DNA of 64,000 bases from assembly GCA_002943765.1 (NCBI GenBank), contig PQWQ01000004.1, positions 1,302,001 to 1,366,000 of the forward strand. The letters are read 5' to 3'. The notes under the pieces are model-generated. The model had not been told where the DNA came from, did not search any database, and saw only the letters and a program-made list of their open reading frames with translations. Positions 35,365 to 45,600 of this stretch are shown here, in pieces. Each line of letters begins with the position of its first letter. The stretch's first letter is position 1. Source of the stretch: Psoroptes ovis. Taxonomy: Eukaryota > Arthropoda > Arachnida > Sarcoptiformes > Psoroptidae. Both the position numbers and the translations under genes were made by a program.

Positions 35365-35371
35365 CTAGCTA

Positions 35372-35452
35372 TTAGGCTGTCCAAAAAGTTTTTGCCAATT
35401 TTTCTGATGATTTTCTACGATATGACCGGCAAAAATTTTGCGGACAGCCTAA
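35372..35452 (-). mobile_element. Mariner-like hairpin MITE, subfamily A
   Basis: 81 bp, from TTAGGCTGTCCAAAAAGTTT to CGGACAGCCTAA with TA on both sides. The terminal CT/AG change is present in both arms, so pairing is kept. The core is in reverse orientation. Confidence 0.93.
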
Positions 35453-36058
35453 TATTTGGCGGCAGATTTGTGCTGTTTTTTTTTCTCTTATTAGTTTGTT
35501 TCATGTCGAAAATCAAACACATTTGCACTGAAAGCACATTTGTGCTTGTTATTTGTATCTAAATCATCATTTCAAAGTTCAATCACTGGCGATAATGGTG
35601 ATGATGTTTTTTATGAATTCAAAAATGATTACTGTGAATAATTATCGCCAAGAAAATCAGATGAATTCAGCAAGCTGTTTATTTTCACCGAAACTAAGCT
35701 AAAACACGCGTTTTGCGAGGAAAAAGATTTTTTTTCAGCCAAATGATTGTCGTGTATTCGGGATAATTATCCGAAAGCCGCGCTTGAACACAGCAAAAAA
35801 CATGACTGCAAACACAGCCACCAAACAGCCACTTGGCACCTTTCAAACATTAACAGCACGCATGTAACCACCGCTGTACAAAAAAAAAACACCACCGCCA
35901 CAATAATCATAGATGAATGAATGAATGGATGGAGATTTAATATTATTCTCCTCACTAATCATTATCTTTGATGATAATGATAATAATCATCATGATGATG
36001 ATAATGATGGAGTTTTGTTTCATTCTCTTACTTCTTGATCCATCCATCCATCCATCTA

Positions 36059-36138
36059 CGAGGTTGTCCGAAAAGTTTTTGCCGATTATATCGTAGGGAA
36101 TTATGAGAAAATCGGCAAGAACTTCTCGGACAACGTAA
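36059..36138 (+). mobile_element. Mariner-like hairpin MITE, subfamily A
   Basis: 80 bp, from CGAGGTTGTCCGAAAAGTTT to CGGACAACGTAA with TA on both sides; the first two bases have changed. The right arm has the GGCAAGAAC variant. Confidence 0.9.
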
Positions 36139-36543
36139 TATATATCTATCCAAATGCTAATTCATTTACATTATATTAATCAAATAAATGCCAAATTGAC
36201 TTCGAAATTTTTTCTCAGTTTTTTTTTCAAAACCATTGAAATTATATATGATAAATTATAATTATTCAGAAGAAACAAAAACAACAGAAAGCAAAACGGC
36301 TAAGAAAAAAAAAAGGTGATAATTGCTCATGTAACATTCATGATTGATAATTATTATTATTATTATTATTTTGGTTATTTTTACCTTTTGACTGATAATA
36401 ATATTAATGATAATAATAATACTGATACTGATGATAATACTAATGATGATAATAATCATTTTACCATTTTAAATCATTCATTCATTCATTCATCATAAAT
36501 TTGTACATACATTGATACACATGTATAGACATGGGTTTATATA

Positions 36544-36622
36544 TTCGATTGTCCCATAGCTCTTACCGTTTTTCAAATGAAAAAAAATTTTAAAAACGGC
36601 AAGAACTTATGGGACAGTCCAA
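36544..36622 (+). mobile_element. Mariner-like hairpin MITE, subfamily B
   Basis: 79 bp, from TTCGATTGTCCCATAGCTCT to GGGACAGTCCAA with TA on both sides. The A-rich loop CAAATGAAAAAAAATTTT matches the copy at 2329. It lies within 500 bp of a subfamily A copy. Confidence 0.9.
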
Positions 36623-37027
36623 TACATGAAAATATATGAATTCACACATGATGAATATGCCCCTTTGATTATACACACACTGCTTACATATATATCTATG
36701 CATATCTAAACACCTTTTACACTTCAATTTAATTCAATCATTTCATTTAATTTATTTTTGATTTTTGTTTTTTGTTTAAAAATTCAAAAATGTTCAAATA
36801 AACATTGTAATTATCATCTTATCATCATCATTATTATTATCATGTTTATTTCATTTCATTTCATTCATTTGTTCAAGAGTTTTAATTTCAGCCATACATA
36901 GTTCATAGATGATAATTTTTTTTCAACATTTTTCACACCTTATCTTTTACACAGAGATTATACACATGTATTAGCAAACACACACACACTCATATCTAGT
37001 AATTTAATATGTATTCATTCGTATATA

Positions 37028-37033
37028 TTTATT
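37028..37033 (-). terminator. Polyadenylation signal of Gbx (predicted)
   Basis: AATAAA on the minus strand about 185 bases after the TAA stop, consistent with a short unspliced Gbx transcript. Confidence 0.45.
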
Positions 37034-37215
37034 CAATGTTTTAATGTTCACACATTTTGTTTGATGTTTGTGATTAAAGGCCCGAAACAGGCCTTAATGC
37101 AAGCATCAGAGCAGTTGGCTTAGCATTGTCGATTGATATCAATTTTTTTCTGATCATCTGCCATTCAATTTAATTGATTCAGATTTTGATTAAGGTTTAA
37201 TAAGTTTCAAATCAA

Positions 37216-38502
37216 TTACCTTTTCTCATATTGTTGTTGTTGACCACGTAACAGTATTCTATCGACGTGTACCGGTATCGGGACATGTATTTTATGTGGT
37301 TGATGTTGCTGATGTTGTTGTTGATTATCACCAGAATTTATTGATGAATTTGAATTATTATTCGATAAATTAATTGATGATATTGATGATGATGGTGTTG
37401 TTGTTGTCGTATTATTATATTGATACATATTGCTATCATTCAATGATGATGATTGTTTCGATGATTGATATGATATTAATGGTTGTTGATGTTGTTGTTG
37501 TAATGCTTGATTAATTTCATTAGCCATTTGTCCTTTAACTCTTTTCCATTTTGCACGACGATTTTGAAACCAAATTTTTATTTGTGATTCACTTAGCTCA
37601 AGAACATCGGCTAAATGTGCACGTTCACGTAATGATAAATATTTTTTCGAATGAAATTCTTTTTCTAATTCGAGTAATTGTTCAGAACTAAAACAAGTAC
37701 GACGTCTTTTCATATCATTATTATTAGCAGCTGAATTATTATTTATTAGATTATTATTTTTCATTTGTTGCCGTTGTTGTCGATCAAAATTTGCTGCTGC
37801 TACTGCTGTTTTTTCAAAATTATCTGAATATGAATCCGATAATGATTCTGAATGTTGTGGTGATGGTGTTGTACATGTTACATCAATAGTTATATCATCA
37901 ATTGTTTTATTATTATTATCATTATCATCGATTTCATCATTGAAATATTTGCTATCATTGCTATTATCAATAGGCGATGCTGGTCGCTTTAAATCAATCA
38001 ATACATCATCATCATTATTATTATTATTGTTTGATTGTTTTTCATTTTTGTGTATTTCATTTATGAATAATTGTAAATTATTTTGATTAAATTTTTGTTG
38101 TTGCTGATGCTGCTGTTGCTGTTGTAATTGTTGATGCTGTAAACGTAATATATGATGATGATAATTCAAAAACAATTGATACATTTTTTGTTGATGATCA
38201 TTTGATAATTTCAATTCATCAATATTCATCATCATCATGTGATTAATGCTATTGTTATTATTTATAGATGATAATGTCATTGATGGTGAAAATAATAATC
38301 GATTATTCAAATTAATATCGTTATTATTAATTGATATATTATCATTATTGTAATAATGTCTTGATAATGCTGATAATTGTTGTTGTTGTTGATATTGATG
38401 ATCATGATCATTATGATGATGTTGATGTCGATTCTTGTTATTATTATGATTATTATTCAATAATGAATCAATTGAAAATGAATAGCCGTTCGGATTGACC
38501 AT
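37216..38502 (-). CDS. Gbx: Gbx/unplugged homeobox transcription factor
   Basis: A DNA-binding regulator; Gbx genes pattern the anterior nervous system in animals. The uninterrupted 428-residue frame begins with GYSFSIDSLL, the short FSIDSL motif near the N-terminus of Gbx proteins. Long His/Gln/Asn/Asp-rich linkers follow. The homeodomain (about 265-324) has SSEQLLELEKEFHSKKYLSL, a KIWFQNRRAKWKRVK third helix and Gln50. The C-terminus carries KIHVPIPVHVDRILLRGQQQ, matching the conserved Gbx tail motif. These three blocks together make the assignment strong. The ATG at 38502 is the first in frame just before the FSIDSL motif. The frame stops at TAA 37216-37218, but the bases AAAAG-GTAATT at that spot also form a good donor, so a spliced longer form is possible. 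A minus-strand AATAAA (plus TTTATT 37028-37033) would serve the unspliced form. Confidence 0.93.
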   Translation of the reverse strand: MVNPNGYSFSIDSLLNNNHNNNKNRHQHHHNDHDHQYQQQQQLSALSRHYYNNDNISINNNDINLNNRLLFSPSMTLSSINNNNSINHMMMMNIDELKLSNDHQQKMYQLFLNYHHHILRLQHQQLQQQQQHQQQQKFNQNNLQLFINEIHKNEKQSNNNNNNDDDVLIDLKRPASPIDNSNDSKYFNDEIDDNDNNNKTIDDITIDVTCTTPSPQHSESLSDSYSDNFEKTAVAAANFDRQQRQQMKNNNLINNNSAANNNDMKRRRTCFSSEQLLELEKEFHSKKYLSLRERAHLADVLELSESQIKIWFQNRRAKWKRVKGQMANEINQALQQQHQQPLISYQSSKQSSSLNDSNMYQYNNTTTTTPSSSISSINLSNNNSNSSINSGDNQQQHQQHQPHKIHVPIPVHVDRILLRGQQQQYEKR

Positions 38503-38902
38503 TTTTGATGATGATTTGTAATTTGTTTCACGTGTTTTTTAAATGGAAAAATCAATGGATGAATTTTGAATTTAAACAAAACAAAATCAGATTGAAAAAT
38601 TAAAATTAAAGTCCAAGGGTTTTTGGATCTCTCAGAAATCTTGGAATTTCAATTCGAGAAATTTCAATGAAAATTTCGATTTCAAATCACATAAAGGATT
38701 ATCGAAATTCTGGACGGAAAACAAACAAAAAATTTTGTGTTCATTCAATGTATCATTTTTTCATCAAATAAAATATATCAATATTTATATCGCCAATCAT
38801 ATTCGTAACATGTTTTCAATGTTTATTCATTCATTCATTCGAACATTTGAACATTTAAATTTGAAAAAATTTTTTCTATTTTTTGATAATTTGTTTCATC
38901 AT

Positions 38903-38923
38903 CACCACCTTTTAAAGGTGGTG
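38903..38923. promoter_or_regulatory. Perfect 10-bp-arm palindrome upstream of Gbx
   Basis: CACCACCTTT and its exact complement AAAGGTGGTG flank a single T. It lies about 400 bp upstream of the Gbx ATG and about 760 bp upstream of the MAM gene ATG. The CACCT/AGGTG halves fit Snail/ZEB-type zinc-finger sites; that reading is inference. Confidence 0.4.
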
Positions 38924-39571
38924 CCTATGTTTCATTTGAACAAACACACACACACACACATTCACACATTTTGAATTACAAAATGTTCAGATGTATACAT
39001 GGATAGATAGATGGTTTATCTAAATTTCATGTTATGTTCATTTATAAAGGTTTACGACGGTGAGAATTTTGTTTATTTGAATCCATGATCTTGATACATG
39101 TGTTTACATGTGTGTGTTTACTTTTTTCTATGATTTCAAATCAAATAAACAGATACTTTGGACAATTTAAAGTCAAAAATGATTGAAATTCTTCCGGCTA
39201 CAAAAGCATTTTAGGCATCCAAAGTGTACGAAGCCAAAGTCCGAACAAAATCGAGGAGAATGGATTTTGGCCAAACAAATTCAATAATCTCGAAAATGTT
39301 AATAATCTCTAACGATTAGCTCGAAGGGTGTTTGTAATTTATGATAATTGATTTATGGGAAAATATTTTTCGATTCCATTTGATTTGATTTGATCTGATT
39401 TAGCCTTGAAAATTAATTTCTTTTGTTTCATTGATTGATTATGGATTGATTAATCGATTGATTGATCATTCACAGGTAAAATGTATGGGAGTTTCTGTAT
39501 GCAAAACAATTGCTTTGTTTTGTTAATTTTTGATGCAAAAACAAAAATTGATTGTCATCAAATTTTTGGAA

Positions 39572-39580
39572 TATATAAAG
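39572..39580 (+). promoter_or_regulatory. TATA box of the MAM/LDLa gene (predicted)
   Basis: TATATAAAG lies 107 bp before the ATG at 39687. That would put the transcription start near 39605 with a 5' UTR of about 80 bases. Confidence 0.4.
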
Positions 39581-39686
39581 ATTAAATTCTACGGGAGTTT
39601 ATTTTTTTTCGTTCACCTTAACATTGATTTAATGCGGTTTTTAATTTGTTTTGAAAATAATAGTTATAATTAAATGCGATTCAAAA

Positions 39687-42600
39687 ATGAATTTATTTTT
39701 ATTACTAAATATATTAATTTATTTTAAAATTATCATCTCTTTTTCGAATGCTGACGATAAGAATATTTTTGAGCCTTATTGTGAAAATTTTGAAAATTTC
39801 AATTCATCAAATTCATTATGGATTTTGACCGAATTTCAAGTGATGAATGCTGAAGAACTTAATTATGCACCATTTCATGATCATACTAAACATGATCGAC
39901 AAGGACATTTTGCTATTATTGATCGTACGAAAAATGATAAATCAATTATTGGTGTATTGAAAACAAAACAAATTGATTGGCAACAAAAATATGCATCAAA
40001 AAATGTTTGCATTAATTTCGCTTATTTTATGTATGGTGATTATGAAGCTCATCTTTATTTTAAAATTACACACGATGATCATCGAAATGAATCGATTGTA
40101 TATCGGTCATATAATGAATTTAATTTAAATTGGCATAAAGCATATATTGATTTGTTTATGTATGATATGATCGATAATCTTCAAATACATGCATTTGTTA
40201 GTAAAGGTGTTATTGCTATCGATGATATTGATGTACGAATGGGTAATTGCTTGCAAAAAGATCAATGTGATTTTGAAACATCGTGTACTTTGTTCAATGA
40301 TGATCAAACATCATGGAAAATATTGCAAGGTTCAAACGTTAGAATTAATGATCATACTACTGATACATTGAATGGAAAATTTTATGGTTTATATACAAAT
40401 CAAAATAAATTTTCAGCTCGTACAATAACGAAAAGATTTACCTATTTTCGAATATGTATACGATTTTCATACTACATTATTGGAAATAGTAGTGATATTA
40501 GTTTATATTATCGTAAAATACCAAAAAATAATGATAATTCAAATGGGGATTTATGGCGAATAAAAGGTTCACATGATCTTAGTGGTAAAGTTGGATGGAT
40601 GACACATCAAGCTTCGATTTTCAATGAAGCTAAATCAAATTTTTTTCAAATTGAATTCGGTATCGAAATGGATTCAAATACGAACCAAAATAAATTTGTT
40701 GGCGTATTCATCGATGATTTCTATGTGAGTGATGGTATATGTGAAAATAGTAGAGACTGCAATTTTGAAGACAATGATGCTTGTTCATTAGAAATATTAC
40801 GACCAAAATTTGATAGACCACCAATGAATGATGAACAACGATTATTTCTAGCAAGCAAACCAAGTCTTAGTTATTTAACATTTGATTATTTGACCGATTA
40901 TGTCGACAATATTTGGCGTGTTTATACGCCAATGTTGAATGGACCATATATTGATCGTGATCATACATTCGCTGGCCATCTTGGAAGTTATTTAGTATTT
41001 GCACCGAATTCAAATGTTGAGCGAGGAATTTTCCTGAGTGAACGTTATGATTTTGTTAAAAATAATGATCAAGATTATTGTTTATCGATGGCAATCGTTA
41101 AACCAAGTTTTGATTCTTATTTAGAAATATATCAAGCTGAATCATCGATATCGATGGATGCAATCAAATTATATGGTACAAATCGTTCAATTGATAAATG
41201 GGAAATAATTCAAATACAAACACGTAAATTAAATAAAACATCTAATGATATCTATTTTTTTATTGTAAGTATTTCGAATCAATAATTATCAATTAAAACT
41301 TGATTCAATTTCTAATCAAATCACAATCAGGTTGCTACTGTTAGCAAAAGTAATGATCAAGTAAACTATGTAGCAATCGATGATTTTCAATTTTATTCGG
41401 CAAAATGTACTTGGCATATGAATCCTTTACCTTATACTACAAATGCGCCAACATCATCAACAACATTATCACCATTAATATCGACAACACCGAAACGTGG
41501 TTTTCATGGTGATAAATTTTATTGTGATCCTGATCATTCAATTCCTATTGATAAAGTATGTAATTATGAAATTGATTGTATTGAAAATCATTTAGATGAA
41601 TTAGAATGTGGTAATTGTGAAATAAAGAAAAATCATATTTGTGGCTACAAAAATGTATCAGCACAATCTACATTTGTATGGAAATTATCGAAAGAATCTG
41701 TTTATGGTCCTGAATATTTTCTCGATACTTCATTGACAGCTAGTAGTAAATTTTCTATACCGCTGACCGATGTAGCTGAATTGTTATCACCTTTAGTTCA
41801 TAAATCACATGTATCATGTCGTTACTCATTTTATTATCAATTCAATAATAAATGGAATAATGTTAATGATAGATTTAATTTGATATTGGAGTTTAAAAAT
41901 GGCGATACAATGACATTATGGAATTCTGCTATGCAAACAACCACAGCTTTTCGTTCCAAAGAATGGTTTATGGTTGATTTTTGGATCGGTACTGTTCCAC
42001 ATTCATTTCGATTAAGGCTTAGTGCTACACCTTTTGGGCCAGATTTTCAAAGCAATTCTAATAGTGAATCATATCATTCTATTCGTTCATTACGATTAGA
42101 TTATTGTGCACCACCACAACCACTAAATGAATATCAAAAATGTGATAAATTTGGCTGTGCTAATGATGTTTGTATTGATAAATTAAATGTTTGCGATTTT
42201 GAACAAGATTGTGGCGATGGAACAGATGAAAGTGAACAAATTTGTGATTATGTTAATCGAATGACATCATTTCAACAAGAAGATGGTTGGGGACGTTGGG
42301 GTGAATTTTATCGTGTGAATTGGACAATCAAAGATGTAGCATCATTTCCTGATTTTTATCATGGACCTAGTTTTGATCATACAACACGCTATTCTTCTGG
42401 TGGTCGTATATTATACACTAACTTAAGTGAAAATGGTACCAAAGTTGCTATTGTTGATGGTCCAGCTATGCAAATTACTGGTGGTACATGTATGATTCGT
42501 ATGTTTGTACTGAAAAATTCATTAAATTCAACATTATATTTGAAACTTTGGGATTTGAAAACAAATGAAACAACCATGTTGAATATTTACAAAGATTATC

Positions 42601-45600
42601 GAACTTATTATGATCGATTTTATCATATATTTCCACCGAATAAAAAATATACATCAACATATAAGATTTTGTTGGTAGCCGAATTACAATACCGAAATAA
42701 TGATTATTTAGCTCCTTTTATAGCCATCGATGACATATCGTTTTCTAATGATTGTAAAATTTTGACAGATGATCCAAAAAATTTAACAACAATTCCACCG
42801 GATGATTTCAAATGTGCAATGTGGTGTATTGGTAAAAAAACTTTCCGACAAACATGTATAAGCTTTAAAGAAAAATGTGATTTCATTCAACATTGTCGTG
42901 ATGGATCGGATGAAGCACAATGTGGTAATTGTACTTTCGATAATCAAACAGTATGTGGATGGGAAAGTGAAGTTGAATCCAATAATGATAATGATGAGTG
43001 GTTATTAATTGATCCAGCATCTTCAGCTTTAAGACCATTTCCAAATTATGATGGAAGACACAATCCTAATGGTGGTTATTTTGGTTATGGTTTTTTTGCA
43101 TCAGGTTTGTTTTTCAAGAATAATTAAAATTTTAATAAAATAATTAATGGAAATGATCTATTTTAATTTCTAGGACAACATAGTTTCTTGAAAAGTGTTA
43201 GAATTAATGGTCAAACAAGTGAACATTGTAAACTAAAGTTTCAAATAACCAATAGTTTAAGTATATTGGTAGAAATTTTTTTAGATAATTATCAATATAT
43301 TTATGGTGCAAATTTGAATGAACATGGTGATTGGTCGGATTTAGGCGTTACCATTGGTAAACGTTCGCCTGGTTTTAATGTAATAATTAAACTTGTATCA
43401 TTAAGCTCAAAACATCCAAAAGATGTGATCGCTATCGATAATATTCGTTTTGAAGATTGTATTAGAAACAACAATAAAAATGATAGTAAACCAGAATCAA
43501 TTGATAAATTAAATTGTGATTTTGAAACAGATTTTTGTGGCTGGATGATTGCAGATACTGATGATGATAACAATAAACATCAGAAAATTAATTGGTTTCG
43601 TACAAATAGAAAAACTGTTGAACCAGGTTTTGATCATACTAGTCAAATAGATCCACGACCAAAAAAATATGGTACATGGGTTGCATTTTTGACTAATAGC
43701 GATACAAGCACATCAACATTACAATCATCATCAACGATTAGTGTTGATCATAAAAATGAAAATAATTATTGTCTAAATTTTTGGTATTATTTTTTCGCCA
43801 CCGATTCATCATCATTATCGGTTCGGTTACTATCAAAAAATGGAAAATCGAAAATATCAATGCTACTTTGGCGTCGTTCACGAATTTCAGCACGAGATTG
43901 GCAACCAGCATGGATTGAAATGAACAAAATTAATGTGGACTTTAATCTAACAATCACAGCTATAATTGATCCAGAATCGATAATCGGTATTGATGATATT
44001 AAAATTACGAAAGGAAAATGTCCATTGCCATCGAAAGAATTTTGTGATTTTGAAAACAATATTTGTGATTGGATGCCGGTTAAAGAAGGTTTAGAAAGTT
44101 TTCATGATGGCTATACTAAAGATCATACAACTGGAACAGTTAGCGGACATTTTCTAGGAGCACCACAAATTAGTGATCCAACTGATGCAACAATGTCGGT
44201 GAAAAAATCAATATCAACATTACCATTTTTTCCATCAGGAACCGATTCAATGATTCAATATGATTTGTGTTTACATCTTTATTATTATTTTGTACCGATA
44301 ACACAAATCTATTCGAATCCATTGCAACAAAAAGCATCGAATGCTGATGATGATGATGTCAAACTATCAATTCAAATGATTGAAAATGGTTATCAATCAA
44401 CATTGAAAAATATTAGCGGTAAACAAATAATTGCAATCAATCAACAACAATCATGGACACCATTAAGTGTTAGTTTTAAAGCAACAAAACAATCAACGAT
44501 TGTTATGCAAATTTCATTAAGCAATCAACAAGATATGTCCATATTGATTGATGATGTACGATTTCAACCAAAATTCTGTGATGTATTACATGGTAATTGT
44601 AATTTTGAAACCGATATGTGTGATTGGTATAATAGTGATGATAGTAAATCATTATGGATACGTGTACAACCCATCAATCCATTTGTACGCAATTCAGGAT
44701 GTAATGTTGATCATACGCTTGGTCGAGCTGATGGAAATTATTTAGCATTATCATTGGATATGTCTCGAAAATCTACAACAAAAACAACATTGCGTAGTCC
44801 AATCTTGAAACGTTATAAAAAACAATCGATAGCATGTTTTAAAATGTATTATTTTGCCAATTATATCGGTAGTAATGCACCTAAAGCAATGACTTTGAAG
44901 GTGGTGGATTTACGTAAACAAGGCACCGTTGTACAGCAATTTGATATCTATGCCAAAAATAATAATCCGATTATTTGGATGGAATTTGCTCGAAACATTA
45001 TTAATTTACCGGAAATTTATGTAATTGAAATTGTTGCCGAATACAATAATCTAATTGATAGTGATATTGGTATTGATGACATCACAATCACACAAGGTAT
45101 ATGTGACAATTCAGGTTCATCACCGATGCCAACATCAAGCACTGGAATACCGATTTATGAAGTACTTGCCGATTGTAATTTTGAACATGAATGCCATTGG
45201 GTATATCAAAAACCAATATGGACAGTTACATCTTATGAACAACGTAAGTAATGAAATATATCTCTGATCAATTGAATACAAATAAAATTATTTTCAATCA
45301 CAGGTCATGATCAATATGCACCACCTATTGATCATACATTAAAAGATTATCGTGGACATTATTTATTATATACGAATGATGGCAGTTCATCACAATCAAA
45401 TCAATATTTAATAGGACCATCAATGAAATATGACAAAGATCGATGCTTGTCGTTTTGGTTTTATGCAGATGGAGCATCACCATTCAATGTATTTCGTTTG
45501 GATATGTCATATCAACAGAACAAGTATTTCAATAGTGACAATGTTTTTGCAAAATTTCGTATTCTAAGTCAACAATCATGGCGTTTACATCGTGTAACAA

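Larger units (their letters stand above)
31645..37215. other. Possible Gbx 3' intron, or intergenic; MITE-rich
   Basis: If Gbx is spliced to the downstream exon, this is a 5.6-kb intron; otherwise it is intergenic. It contains five mariner MITEs (33432, 33885, 35372, 36059, 36544), the highest density in the window. It also has (GATT)n at 34308-34354 and many ATT/GAT tracts. A 63-residue minus-strand frame at 35193-35364 is a weak exon candidate, listed separately. Confidence 0.55.
38503..39686. promoter_or_regulatory. Divergent promoter region between Gbx and the MAM gene
   Basis: The two start codons face away from each other across 1184 bp, so this stretch must hold both 5' UTRs and probably both core promoters. 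It contains the 21-bp palindrome at 38903-38923, a TATATAAAG box at 39572-39580 for the MAM gene, (CA)n at 38944-38960 and no plausible coding frame. Confidence 0.6.

Noticed and set aside
35767..35955. 62-residue minus-strand frame resembling a membrane segment
   Set aside because: It is short, without homology or splice context, and hydrophobic runs are common in AT-rich noise.
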